NCBI GenBank assembly: GCA_034670405.1
Contig: JAXDDX010000001.1
Location: 19,484,501-19,548,500, forward strand
Direction of reading: 5' to 3'
DNA length: 64,000 nucleotides
Origin: Hoplostethus atlanticus
Taxonomy: Eukaryota; Chordata; Actinopteri; Trachichthyiformes; Trachichthyidae
Positions 11,301 to 23,732 of this stretch are shown here, one piece after another (the first letter of the stretch is position 1; each line of letters opens with the position of its first letter). Under the pieces are notes generated by a model that saw only the letters and a list, made by a program, of their open reading frames with translations, was not told the origin of the DNA and made no database searches. The position numbers were made by a program, and so were the translations under genes.

Positions 11301-14300
11301 CCCCCAGAGAAGGGGCGTGAACTTATTGCTTCAGCCGTTGTAAGTGTAGGGCAACACTCAAGGGCAACATTTCATTGCTTTTAAGATATTTCAAAATTGA
11401 TTTAATACAATTAAATTAAAAGCGTTTCAAGACTTTTTAAGGACCTGCAGACACTGCATGTCATGTTTACCTGTGTGATAATAGTCGGCAGGCAGGTCTG
11501 GTAGAAGCCTTCGTGGTCTGTGTCCGGCTCCTGGTCTCTCTGCCAGTCTGTCAGCTCCACCTCTAGAGCCTTGTGCATCCACTCTGATACACTCTTCTAC
11601 AACAGTAACAATAAAATGGGCACACACACACACACACTCTGTATTAAATGTAATAACATAAATATGCATGCGCCTTTCTCCACAGAGATAAAGACTGTAA
11701 CCTGTGTAATCTTCAACAAACATAGTTCAGTTGCCTCACCCGAACACTCTGCACATATTTGATCTGTAATTGCTCGAGTCCCGCCATGGAGATTAGCGGT
11801 CCCAGCTCTTCTTTCTCCATCTCAGCCTGCAGCTCTGGATGACCCATCATGTCTGGGCTGCCGAAACAAAGATATTAGATCCCAGCAAGCATTCCGATGG
11901 ACGTGCAGAAGGTTCAACATCAACCCAAAGGAGTACAAAAAGGTTGCAATATGATATTATAGCGTGGAAAAAATTCATATTAAAGCTGCGCTATAGGCAA
12001 CTTTGCACTTTGGCGGCCCCAAGTGGGAGCAGGAGATAACTGTTTGAATTTCTGAATGTTTGAAGGACTTCATTACCCAGAACTGCACCCCCTAGTGGCT
12101 TTAGCAAAAAATGTATGTAGGCTTTCAATTGTATGCTTGCCACTAGTAGTTTTGGGAATTGTATGAAAACAGTGTGGCAAACATGTAACTAGCAGTATGT
12201 TAGTTTTCACTTGTTTAAACTGAATTTGTCTAGTGTGGGCAATTTTAGAAAGTTATTGTAGAATATTTGACTGGCACAATGCCAAATTGGTCCATTCTGC
12301 TTTATTAAATAAAAGTGCATTAATTTCATGACAGTGGCATCCACATAAAAAACATTCAGAAAATTGCACACAGAGAGAAAAACAAAGAATAAACTATAAA
12401 AAAAAACCATAAAGCTAATGAACCTTTGTGGTTCCTCACCTGTTATAGATGTGCAGGACCCAGTTGAGCACAGCAAAGATTTCTCCACTCTCCAGCTCCC
12501 AGCTGCTAACCTGGGGACGCAGATATATATACTCACAATGTATACCGTGAGGTCAAAAAAGTGGGTAAACTGTGAAATCCATCATCACATGGCAAATAAG
12601 CAATGCAAGAAATGCTTTTAATTTGTTGAAAATAGCTTATTTTTGCTCTTAATATATGTATAACTGCCATGGATTCAGATTGTGCAGATTTATATTGGCT
12701 GTCACTTTTGACAGGCAGTTGTTGATGAACGGGGCAGAATTGGTTTGTATTTTCTCAAATCACTGACCTGTGCCAGGTGGGCATGTAAACAGCGGTGGCT
12801 GGCCCTCAGGTAGGCTCCCGTTAACCGGTAGTGTACTGGGACACAATGCTCCAGCAGGTGGCGTACGGTGGCCAGGTCGGCCATGATACCGTGCTGGAGA
12901 GCGGAGAGGTGACCCGCCAGTCCCGGACCACGTGTATGCAGGTAGGACACGCTACGAAATCGTGTGGAAACTGCCTCTTCAAGTACCTGGATTGCATGAA
13001 AAGTCAGAGAAGAAAAGGCTGTAGCCTACAGCACCATAGACATAGTGATATGGTGTAGGTGCATTCTCATGCTTTTGTTTGCTTTATTAGTTTGTCTTTA
13101 ACTTGTCATCTCTGTCTCAATTTTTTTTGAACACTCACCTACTATAATTTATAGATCCGATTTTAGACATTTTAGCTGATGCTCTAATAATTTAGAATGA
13201 GTGCAACAGTAGAATAAGCTTCAATTCCTAGATCACCAAAAATTACAAGAAGCCAAAAGAAGGAGTGCAAAGGTCAGGGCCTTAATGTCCTTACAATATT
13301 CCTGTAACAGTGCTACATCTTATTATAGAAATTGAAATGCCAATGGTAGGAAATTGAAATGCCAGTGGTAGAAAGAGAAATGCCTTTGGTAGAAATTGAA
13401 ATGCCTTTGGTAGAAAATTAAATTCTGTTTTAATCAGCTGATATTGACCTGGAAGAAGCGTTCTCTCCAGCAGCGAGGTCTTCCGGGGGGAAGGGGTCTG
13501 CTGTGGCCCCCAGCCTTTCCTCTCTCCTCCAGCAGGGCTCGGTCCAGGGCTTCCTCCCGCTCCACAATCCTCACCGCCGACACAAAAGGCGTGGGGTTTT
13601 GCCGGGCCAGAGCCAGACCACTGCTCACCACCGCCCATACCTCCTTTCCTGCAATGTGTGATGGCAGTTGAGGAAGTAAGTATTAGTGTTCAACCAATAT
13701 AAGGCCCGCCAAGGCTTTGCCCCTAGCTTTTAGATCCAAGTGCAGCCTTTGACACTGTGGATCCTCAGATTCTCCTTGACCATCTGGAAAGCCTTGTTAG
13801 TCTGTGGAGCATTGCTCTCAAATGGTTCTGTTCATACTGAACAAACAGAACACAATTTGTCATAGCTGATGTGAACACCTCTGCTCCTTCTGAGGTTCTT
13901 TTTGGCATCCCACAAGGTTCAGTTCTGGGTTCCCTTTTATTTTATTTTCACACGCATCCTATTAGTATGATTATCTAACAATGTTAATTTCCGTTAACAA
14001 ATAACTTCTTACTCCTGCAGACAAAACCGAATTGTTCATCTTAGGTCCAAAGCAACAACAATTGATGATTCCTCTCTCATTGTTGATGGCTGCATAATTA
14101 TTCCTAACAAATATGTGAAAAACTTTGGTATTATTTAGGATCCTGATCTGTCTTTCAACAATCACATCCAGGTAGTGTCCAAAATGGCATATTTACACCT
14201 CAGAAATATATCACGCTTTTCCTTTCCTGATCTCAAAGAATTGATCCATGCCTTTGTTTCATCAAGAATACATTACTGTAATTCACTACTGTCTGGCTGT

Positions 14301-17300
14301 CCACTTAACACTCAAAAACATTAAACTTAATCAAAACTAAATATGATAACATCACCCCGGTTTTAGTCCCTCTTCACTGGCTCTCAGTAACTGCAGGAAT
14401 TGATTACAAAAACCTACTTCTCACTTTCAAAGCATTAAATGGTCTTTCCCCTCAATACATCTCAGACCTACGTACTCCCTACAAACCTATGCAAACTCTC
14501 TGCTCACAAAATTCTGGAGTCCTTGTTATTCCACATATTCATAAGAAATGTGTTCTTTGGAATAAGCTTCCTGTCCCATGTCAGGGAATCAGACACTGTT
14601 ACTGAAACGCATTTATTTAGCATTTCCTACAACCTACCTTAACTTACCTAACAAACCGCCGTGGCACACATTCCCTATTCCTTCCCTCCTTTTGTTTGCC
14701 ACTTCCTCATCTATTTCCAGAGCTCTCTCATATCCATTCTCACTATGCACATGCGTACACATCCGACAAACTCAACAACTGTGTTGTTTTTAATTGTGTT
14801 TTTGTCTTTTGTTGCTCTGTAAAGCACTTCGCGAGGAACCTGTTTTGTTTGTCTATGAAATCTATTTGAAAGCCATATCTAAATGTGTCAGGGAGGGAGC
14901 ATTGAGGGCTAATGTTCCCTCTAAGTTTTGGAAGTTTTGGTGGCAATTGATATCAAATGCATGGACCTTTCCACATGTTAGGATGTAGTTAATTGACCCC
15001 TGGCATGTCTAATAAAATGACGGCACCATTAGAATGCCCATCTTTAACGTCTCCTTACCCAGCGCCTCCACCAACCGCCCAACACCGGAGAAGTATTCGG
15101 TCACCAGCTCCTCATCTTCAGCGCTGAGGGCGCTTCTTGTCGTCCCAGCATGCCCTGCTGCCCCACGGAGCTGCCAGAGGATGTCGTCCTGCCAGCGCTC
15201 CAGCTCCATTAGCCGTGCGTGGGCCTCCAGGAGCCGCCGGGACTCCACCAGGCGCTCGGTCTCCAATACCATGCTCCTCACTGGCAGGAAATGGAGGTCA
15301 AGAGAAGGGAGAATGGAGGGATGAGAGGGAGGACAGGGGAAAAGAGGAGAGAGTCAGTGGATGACGGATAGGCATGTAAAAATACACTCATCTTTTCAGT
15401 GTAAATCACAAAGTGGGGCTACATCAGAGAAGAGTTTCCCATCACCAAAGGTTCATCCTATTTGCCCAAATGAAATTCTGGTCTCAGGTATGGTGACTGA
15501 CACGGAAAACAAGTTTTCGAATTAAAACTTAAGAATGAAATACATAACTTTCTCCTAAACAGCAGCGAGCGAGAGCTGCATCCTCCGTCGATGACCAACG
15601 ATGGCTGAAACTCTTCACCACCTCCAGGAATTAGAAATTTAGGTCCGAGGAGAGCGACATTTACTGATGTCACATCAAATGATTTCTGGGTAATGAAGTC
15701 CTTCAAATTTTCAAAAATTCAAGCAGTTATCTCTCAGTGCCATGTGGGACTGCCAAAGTACGAAGTTTCCTAGTGCATCTTTAGAGGAAAAATCCACCCT
15801 ATAACATGCTAACACTGTTAAAACAGGTATTGGCGATGTACTTTCCATGTCTGTTGATTGGTGGTGTTTTTCTCTTTTTCCTGAATAATGTAATTCAGTT
15901 ACAAGAGATGTTGCGTTTTGAGTAAAGGGTACAATTCTCACTTTTTCTCCACTGGCTATGACAGCTAGCTCTAATGCTATCACTCTCTCCACCTACACAT
16001 AAAAAACAGAATTAAGCTAGTTTGATATTGGATATTAGGTGGATATTCATTTTTCTACTTTCAATAACTTGTAAAGCCAACAAGGAAAAGCACATTGATG
16101 GGAAGGGATGAAGTTGTGAAGTTGCACCTTTTATATGTTCAATATCTAAAAATCTATGATGATGTTACTGGTTGGAATTTTTCATTCTAGTACACAGTGC
16201 AGCGACCACTGAAAATGGGCGAAAACAAGGAAAGGAGAGGTGGGAAAAAGAGAAAACTGATGGGATGCTGTATCTTAAGACATTTAACTCACGGTCGCAT
16301 GCTCTGTGAGAAGAGAGTTCACTCGTGGTAGGATTAAGGCCACTGATGTGGTGGTAAATATAAAGGTGGGTAAACTAACACCTCCAATTGGTGATCATCA
16401 TAAGGCAAGTGACCACCAAAATAAACCAAAATGCTTTTTCTCCCCATAAAAACCATATCTTCATATAACTTCATATATCAGTTTGAACTACTATTATGAC
16501 ATGTAACATGAGTTTACATTACAAGATTTTCATTTAGGAGGGTTTACCATCCACTACGTGCTCAACTAAGCCCTTAAACTCAGGGTAGGATGCTGCTTGT
16601 TCATTTTGTTCATTTTCAGGCACTTCACCATAACATTGTGTCCAGAAGGCAGCATCTCACCAGAGAACAGTTGTGGTAGGTTGCTGACGGCAGCAAGAAG
16701 CTGACAATGGTTGACTGACACTTCTCTCAGGGTCTCCAGAGACTTGACCCCCTCGGCATTTCGGCTGGACTCCAGTCCTGCCTTCCTCAGGGCATGGGAA
16801 ACCTCCTTCAGCTCTGCCCTCGCCTCCCGGAGCTGCTCCAGACCCCAGCCCACTCCCTCCAGATACGACTGCACCATGGACTGGAAGGGAAGCAGCGGTA
16901 ACATGCAGTATGACACCAAGTTGTATCACTATTTATTATTTAGCTGTTCATTCCCCTTGTTGAAGACAAACTCAAACTACCTCAAATCTGAGTGCTGAAA
17001 ATCACTCCATTAGTCAGCCAATCAATCAATCAATCAATCAATCAAGATGTATTATTATAGCACCTTGCATGCAAGATTACAATCCAAGGTGCTTAACATT
17101 AAAGCTGCACTTTAACGGCAGTGAGAGGTAACTAACTAACCCAGAATAATCCTGTAAGGTGTCAGTGAACTGCACACAGCACGCTCATGTTTACCAACTC
17201 CGCCGGTCTGTGATGTCGTTCAATGTCAACCCAAATGAGCACATCATTTTCACAATGATATTATTGCATGGTAAAAATTCCTATTAAAACAGCTTTGGAC

Positions 17301-17757
17301 ACCGTTTTCAACTGATATCGGAAAGATACTGAAAGGTCTACAGACATTTTCTCAACTTTTATTTTGGTTTTCTTCTAAAATTTCATTGGGACACAAACAC
17401 TTAGCAAAATAAATGTATGAGAAATTTGATAAAGTCATAAACTCATATTGTAGCATGTCATGAGCATGCATGTACATGTGTGTATGTTGTGTGCGCTTGT
17501 GTTGCCACCTTGAGTCTGGAGTGTATGGAGGTGGTCCTCTGGCTCTCTCTCTTCCTGTACTGGCTCAGTCTCTCCAGATGCTCAGGCCGGCAGAAGACAC
17601 CCGACGCCCACTTCAGGGCGGCGCCCCGGGCCAAACGCTCTGCCCGCTCCACCTCTGGCCACACCTCGGCCGGCAGTAATGCATCTGGCGGTACAATGGA
17701 AAGAACATCAGGCAAGGGTAACATTTTGAAACAACGCTGAAGGGCAAATAGTCTCAT
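8329..17757 (-). CDS. exoc3l1: Exocyst complex component 3-like protein 1 (Sec6 family)
   Basis: This is a member of the Sec6/EXOC3 tethering family; its mammalian relative is linked to vesicle exocytosis. Exons in the minus direction: 17757-17509, 16880-16661, 15280-15059, 13648-13449, 12986-12768, 12510-12440, 11857-11740, 11596-11471, 10978-10878, 10768-10649, 10173-9903, 9009-8854, 8742-8608 and 8515-8329 (TGA at 8331-8329). Key matches to mammalian EXOC3L1 are ERAERLARGAALKWASGVF near the start, MVQSYLEGV, LEENSRVALMIGESL and VEYVRALMQKRLVCRSAEER. The length is about 797 aa from the upstream ATG at 17757, or 786 aa from the ATG at 17724; either may be the start. An acceptor-like cag at 17687-17685 leaves open an extra 5' exon. 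The summed exons are 2395 nt, one over a multiple of three, because of an extra base at 8710-8713. Confidence 0.93.
8710..8713 (-). other. exoc3l1: Single-base frameshift in exoc3l1 exon 13
   Basis: Exon 8742-8608 starts in frame with EGDGSVPEVN but the conserved continuation (PVLADFLRLKDP, then LEVSGLVAKYPDIS) is in the next frame. The switch falls at a run of four C in the sense strand (GGGG at 8710-8713). With three C the exon reads through and joins the last exon (DEHVSVLL) in phase. Confidence 0.85.
10848..10873. repeat. (AC)n microsatellite next to an exoc3l1 splice donor
   Basis: A run of CA/AC dinucleotides lies a few bases inside the intron after exon 10978-10878, whose donor is at 10877-10876. 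The sense strand therefore carries (GT)n right after the 5' splice site. Confidence 0.9.
11983..12200. repeat. Dispersed short repeat in an exoc3l1 intron
   Basis: The segment has an AAAGCTGCGCTATAGGCAAC start and a CACTTTGGCGGCCCCAAGTGG core. Related fragments occur at about 4684-4760 (prmt7 intron) and near 15755-15785 (exoc3l1 intron). It looks like a non-autonomous element family; no coding content is seen. Confidence 0.5.
13720..14640 (+). repeat. Decayed non-LTR retrotransposon (reverse transcriptase remnant)
   Basis: This lies in the exoc3l1 intron between exons 15280-15059 and 13648-13449, antisense to the gene. The plus strand gives broken reverse-transcriptase pieces: AAFDTVDPQILLDHLE, then PQGSVLGSLLF, then DKTELFILGPK and a final stretch typical of the C-terminal RT region, in changing frames with many stops. 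It is a CR1/L2/Rex-type LINE by these motifs and is inactive. Confidence 0.8.
17015..17045. repeat. (CAAT)n microsatellite at the end of a LINE/SINE-like tail
   Basis: Seven or so CAAT units are followed by an AGCACCTTGCATGCAAG phrase like the 3' ends of fish retroposons. It is intronic in exoc3l1. Confidence 0.8.
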
Positions 17758-17761
17758 TGTT

Positions 17762-18120
17762 TGAGTTAAACTTCAGTGGGTGGAGCCAAAAAAAATGATT
17801 TTTAGTAATGTCATACTGAAGCCCAGTGAAAAAGGCCAGGAGTAAGAGAGGAATTATGAAGCCCAGCACTGCTACCAACTGACAAAAATGCACTCTAGCC
17901 ATAATAAATTATCTAGGTTAGCTATTTAGCTTAGCAGACCTTCAATGTTTAAACTAGCTAAGCCAGTTAGCTAGTATTCTGACCCTCCGAGATCATGAAT
18001 GTCATGGTTATGAATGAATGAAAAAACTAAAACATTGCATTTATATTTTATTATATTTTGACCAGAGTGCTTTAGCTAGCTTTAGCTAACGTTCTCTGGC
18101 TCTGCCCATTGAGGTTTGAA
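17762..18120. repeat. MITE-like element with terminal inverted repeats
   Basis: The left end (TTAAACTTCAGTGGGTGGAG) is an imperfect reverse complement of the right end (CTCTGCCCATTGAGGTTTGA) near 18100-18120. A related end occurs at 47219-47250 and again at 53966-54000 inside the duplicated units. There is no transposase frame. It lies directly upstream of the exoc3l1 start. Confidence 0.6.
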
Positions 18121-18355
18121 TTCATATGAGTCTATTTCTGCCTCTGAGAAATGTTTGTAGAACTAAAACTCCAAAATGCTTTGATAAGATTTAGTCACAG
18201 CGCCACCATATGGGAAGATTTTTGTTGTTGTTGATGTAGTATTTATTATTAGTTTATTATTATATTTAGTTTTATTTCGTATTTATTACCTGTATATATG
18301 TAAATATGCTATCCACCCACTGTACATCCTGGTTCTACTTCATGTTTATTGTGTA

Positions 18356-19484
18356 CAGTGGTTCCAACTTTTCAAACCAAGGCACCCCTTCATAGTCAAT
18401 TTCTTTTCACGGCACCTCCCACCCCCCCACCCCCCCAAAGCTAAAAATGACACCATGAATATGTTATAAGAATGTATTTTAATGAACTGGCATCAATATG
18501 AAGTGAAATAAAATAACTTCTTAAAATGAAACATTATTCTCAACCACTCAGCTAATGATAAGAAAAAATAGATGTCAACCATTTTGATTGACTTGTTTGA
18601 ACTAAGGCTATATTTGTTGCTGTGTGATTTATGCAGATTTACAGATCAATGTTTAACTTAAAATAATAATAAATAATTATGTTAATTGGTAAAAAAATAG
18701 AAAAAAGTGCATATATTTTGCTTTGTTCAAAACGTAAAATAAGCCTACTTTTTAGGTTAATAAGAAAAACAAAGAAAGAAAATAACTCCGGTATGGAGCT
18801 ATCAGGCATTTTCAGTGTGACGTGTGAGCTGCTGTTGAGAGCACAGTCTCTTGATGCAGGGAGAGATTGAGGAGAGCGCAACGCGTAGATCTGACTCCAC
18901 TGACAGGCGATACCTTCTCTTGCTGTTCACGTATGTCAGGGATGAGAAAGCAGCTCACACAAGTATGATGTTGGGAACGGCAATAGCACACTGATCGCGC
19001 AGTTTGCCAGAGATGAATATTCGTGTCCCACAAGCAGCCAAAACTTGTCCGACGACATTTCCCCAAACTTCAATTTCAAAGTGCGATCCATTTTCAGTTC
19101 TGCAAGTTCTTCCTGGACTTTGATTGTCAACTTCTTTGCTGATTCTGATGATCGGGAGTTGAAAGGATCGCGGATCCAGTCATAGTCTTCATTCTTCGAA
19201 GCGGGGAAATAACACTCAGACCTTTCATCCAGCGTTTTCAGATGCGCCTGCTATCCCTTTGAATGCGCATTTTAACAGGTTTTTTTTTTAATATGAACGA
19301 TTTCGATGTTTATTGCTTCTTCTGTTTTTACAATGACATGTTTCAAATGTAATATAAAATGTAGTTCAAATGTAGCCTATTTTTATGTGATGAAACGTTA
19401 TTATAGACACAATAAAATATGGAAATTAACAGATCTTGCGGCACCCCTGGCCAGTCATTACGGCACCCACTTTGGGAACCACTG
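18356..19484. mobile_element. Degenerate hAT-type DNA transposon
   Basis: The ends are CAGTGGTTCCAACTTTTCAA on the left and an inverted CAGTGGTTCCCAAAGTGG on the right, a typical hAT terminal repeat. It splits an older retroelement 3' end: sequence at 18230-18355 continues at 19485-19610 with a GGGATCAATAAAGTATCTATC tail. Flanking 8-bp direct repeats are not recognisable, so the copy is old. Confidence 0.7.
18936..19240 (-). pseudogene. hAT transposase C-terminal remnant (dimerisation region)
   Basis: On the minus strand this reads YFPASKNEDYDWIRDPFN, then FGEMSSDKFWLLVGHEYSSL and VLLPFPTSYLCEL. The last two are the conserved W and LPF-TSYLCE signatures of the hAT C-terminal dimerisation domain, as in ZBED/SCAND3-like transposases. 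A stop follows at 18936, where the family normally continues, and the catalytic N-terminal part is absent from the 1.1-kb element. It is a non-functional fragment. Confidence 0.8.
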
Positions 19485-20084
19485 CTCTAGTATTTAGGCC
19501 TTGTATTTGATATTTTAATATTCTGTTTTTTTGTGATACTGTTATGCTGCTGCAACCCCAGAATTTCCCCCCAGGGATCAATAAAGTATCTATCTATTGA
19601 ATGGTAGAACTGTCTACAGTCAGTGTATGTGGGAGATAGGAGATCATAGTGGTGATAGTTAAACCTTCCATTAGAATAATTTGTAGTGAATGTATATTTA
19701 GTGAAATTAAACTATTCCTCATTTTACTGGGGACCCCCTTGAACCTTCTCAAGGACCCCACTTTGGGAACCACTGTTGCAGTCCACACTGCTACCCACAC
19801 TGCCTTTGTCCAAGTTGCCAATCCCCATCCCAATTTAAGACAACATTTTCCATTGGCTCAAAAAGTTTCACATTCATCATCTCCTTAAACAATATCACCA
19901 ATAAAAAAACAAACATTTTGAGCATGCTCAGCACCAAATTCTATTGATGTTAAGGGAATGGGATACCCCATACAATTTGAATCAAACATTTCTCTGTTTT
20001 CACGGAGAGAATCATTTTTTGCCTTGGATAAATTACATTCTGCTGTCAGCCAGCCAGTCAGGTAGGCAGGATATCACATCTCAT

Positions 20085-20229
20085 CTGGTAGTCAGCTAGA
20101 CAGGCAGTGAGCCAGTCACACAGTCTGTCAGCTAGACAGGCAGTCAGCCAGTCGCACAGTCTGTCAGCTAGACAGGCAGTCAGCCAGTCGCACAGTCTGT
20201 CAGCTAGACAGGCGGTCAGACAGGCAGCC
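20085..20229. repeat. Minisatellite, 36-bp unit
   Basis: About three and a half copies of a 36-bp unit starting gtcagctagacaggcagtca and ending in cagtct, with few mismatches. Each unit contains smaller CAGTCAG/CAGCCAG sub-repeats. Confidence 0.9.
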
Positions 20230-20390
20230 AGTCAGTCGTGCAACCATCAGTGTCACATGATGAAGCCTTTATTTGAATTACACTTCTTAATTGGTCTTAA
20301 TTGAATAACGTGCTGGTTAGTGACTCAGCATAGACTAATGTGCTGTGCCTGTGACTCAGCACAGAGCTGTTTTTCAGTAAGTCTGTCTGC

Positions 20391-20393
<3 letters not shown>

Positions 20394-20438
<45 letters not shown>
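20394..20438. repeat. (GT)n microsatellite
   Basis: An uninterrupted GT dinucleotide run of about 22 units. Confidence 0.95.
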
Positions 20439-20442
<4 letters not shown>

Positions 20443-21555
20443 TTGCATGTCTCAATTACGCAAACAGGGCCATCTCTGTCTCAGGGGTGGTCATGGGACA
20501 CTCGGCTATCGCCTTCCAACATAAAATATGAGCGCTGAATATGTCATCATCAGCTATTCTGCAAAACAATAAACCATGGAGCTGCCTCACAGGAGAGAGA
20601 TCCGCCTAATGCGGGCTAGTACTGCAACACCACGGTCAGAACACACAGCAGGGAGGATGTTATAGCAGCGGCACAAACTAAGAGAATTTACCTATGGCAG
20701 TGGTTCTCAGCCACGTGCCATTGAAACCACTGAGATTGTGCAGGTTTCCACGCCAAGCAAACACTACAGCAGCTTATTTCACTGATTAGTCCCTGCTCTC
20801 TGGTTGAAGGTGTGCTAGTCAGTGAGTTGCATGAAAACCAGCAGACTCTTCATTCTCAGCCACCTTACTTAGCAGCATTAATAGTTACTATTGTCTTTGT
20901 GGTCGCAGCAGGCAGGCAACATTCCTACGAGGGTTCAACCAATATGGGGGTTTGAAGGCTGATGCCGATATTTTTGGACTGAGGCTGCAGAGAAGACGAT
21001 ATTTTGAACAAATTCATCTCAAAATGACAAGTACTTCGTGTTTCCCCCCAGAATTTCATTCTCGTCAAGGTGGAAAAGCCTCTGAAACAGCATTTAGACC
21101 ATCATGGGACACTAAAACTCTCCATTGAAACCCAGGATATGGAAATTATTTTAGGGTTAGCAGCTCTTTCAGGCAGGGTGACTCCCCATACTGAAGAACT
21201 CAATTATGACAAACATTATCAAACAATTAAATGAATGAATAAACTGTGCAAAGTAAATGAAATGTCATGTCAGGCTTTACAGACATGCTTTTCTGTAGCT
21301 GTGGTCAGGGAGGAAACCTCCATCACATCACTGACCAGGCCAATTATCAGATATGTCATAAAAGTCCAATATCAACAAACCGATATATCGGTCCAACTCA
21401 AATTCCTGCATGTTAGAAATGGAAGAGTTCATTGACATTCATTCCTCTCACAGAAAAGCAACACTCCAGCCACGCACTGCTTTGTTGTGTTTCCAGCTGT
21501 TGAGGCTTTGGAAGAAGTGGGTGTTGGTCATTCAGCAATGTTGTCAGCTGGCAAA

Positions 21556-21558
<3 letters not shown>

Positions 21559-21605
<47 letters not shown>
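21559..21605. repeat. (GT)n microsatellite
   Basis: A GT dinucleotide run of about 23 units. Confidence 0.95.
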
Positions 21606-21606
<1 letters not shown>

Positions 21607-23663
21607 CATCTGCCCATTACCTTCTGGTTTGTCACCTCCATTATTCTGATCCCCGGCTGACATTGAAGTTCAGTTTTCAGCCACCCGTACGCCCGTCAAG
21701 TTTCCTCTTCCCCGAGCGCGGGCACTGAGGGTGCCCGGGGTGCAGCGCCGAGAACGGTGGGTGAAGAAAGGCAGAGATATGGGAGAGAGAGAGAGAAGAA
21801 AGGGTGGAGGAGAGAGGGCACATATCCATTCTACTGACGGCTTTCCTCTCACACACACTCTCTCTCCCAGACACATCCTCTAGTGAGAGGCCGGCAGGAA
21901 GGGAGGGAGGGAGGGAGGAGAGGAAAGAGAATAATGCTGGAGGGAGGGGGGGGGACTAGGAGGCAGAGAAGGGGGCTGGGACAGGGAGGGTATAGGGAGA
22001 TATGCTGCATTCACTTCCTACTAGAAAGTACCGTTCACCTCAGCTTTCAGGTGGTAAATACTACTTGTGGTTTAAGACTTCCTGATTTCTGACCACCTAG
22101 TGACTAGTTTCAAATAAATAAGTCATTTGGTGATCATAACTCTTAAAATGCCACGGCAGGACACAACCACTCGCTGGATTTTTGGTTTGTGGTTGACATT
22201 TCAATGTTTGGTTCACTGTAAAACATGAAGTCAAATGCATCACTCATTAAGTGTGTGTGTGTTAAGCTGATCAGGAGCAGCCAAAGTCTATAGAAAACTG
22301 CAACCTTTGGCGTCTGATGGCTTCAGACGGGCTTAAATGCATGGACAGTACCCCGAGTTACAGGAAGTGAACGCAACACTCGAGAGCGAGAGAGAGGGGA
22401 GTGAACCAGAGAAACAATCCAGATGGTCGAGAGAGAGAGAGAGAGAGAGATGGGTAGCGGTAAGTGGATCTGGTGCTCCTCAAATCCACTTGGGAGTCTG
22501 AGAGTCTCTCCTGCTAAACAAACAATGTATAATGCACGAGGCATTAGGACCCACTGTGGCTCTCAGCCCTCTCATAAACTTCCACTTGAGCTAGTCCCTA
22601 GTCGACGGTGCTCGTTTCTTTTTTTCTCCCCAAACCGGGGGAACAACTGAAGCTCTGTGATCCTGTGCAGCTGTTGTGCGGCGGTGCAGGTTCGACCCCC
22701 CACCCCTGTTAGGGACTTTTGTTTATTTGTGGAACAATCAAGTCTCTCTGACCCCCCTCCCCGCCGACCTGTTTACGTCTCCCCCCGGCTTCCCGGACCT
22801 CTTCGAAACATACCAGAGGAGCAGGCCAAGTTGCCTGGTGACCGGAGCCAGCACAAACACACACGGGGGGGGGGGGGGGGTTAAGGGGTTCCCATAGACA
22901 ACCTATGTAGTATTGATCAACTCTACAATAAGCATGTAACAAATTGAGGTGGACGACACTGACTGGACCACACCTGAAGGCTAATATCCCCATATATCGG
23001 TCTGGTCGTAGCTCTGTCAAGGCATTTGTCACAAGGACACTCTCTCCTCGGCGTTGCCTTTCATCTCGTTGCCACACAGGAACACCGCTTCCTCCAGAGC
23101 CATGTAAGGAGCAGCGGAGAGGCTGAGGCCGCAGGATGTTGTGCAGGACTCGTCCCTGCCAGGGCGGGACCAGGCCGGCGAGGACAACCAGGCCGCTGAC
23201 CTGCCCTCTCTAGTCTGAGGCTCACCAGAGTCAAGCATTACTTCCCCCGTCTGTGGCCCCTGGTGCTGATGTCACTCCCTCTGCTGTGGACCTCAGGACC
23301 AGTTTGCATTCATTGCCCCCCACGCCATTGAATTGTGGGTAGTGGACTATGGATGCCCTGCACCCCCCAATTAGATTACACCGATTGATTGGCCTGATAG
23401 GGGTGCTATAATTAAAAGGTCCCTAACTGATACACCACTGGTCTGATTTTGATGAAGGGGTGCCTGCATCATTCATAGGGAACGACACGTTTACTTGTTT
23501 CCCTTATGAACAAGCACCCTGGTGTTGCGTACTGAAAAGCTTAGAAGCAATTGCCAGTCGGTAGCCCCAAAGTATGGCCCTTGTACCGTATGTTATACAA
23601 AGCTGTGACAAAGTTGAAGGTGACCAACCTGTAGCAATGAAGTAAACCTAAACACCACCCAGC

Positions 23664-23732
23664 CCCCGGGGTGTCAGAGCCCAGGACCCCGGGGTGTCAG
23701 AGCCCAGGACCCCGGGGTGTCAGAGCCCAGGA
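23664..23732. repeat. Tandem repeat, 23-bp unit x3
   Basis: Three perfect head-to-tail copies of a 23-bp unit (ccccggggtgtcagagccca plus gga) at 23664-23686, 23687-23709 and 23710-23732. Confidence 0.95.

Noticed and set aside
20107-20304. Open frame with 12-residue repeats
   Set aside because: It is the translation of a 36-bp minisatellite; there is no other coding evidence.
23664-23732. CRISPR-like direct repeats
   Set aside because: Three 23-bp units are directly adjacent with no spacers, in a vertebrate genome. It is a simple tandem repeat.
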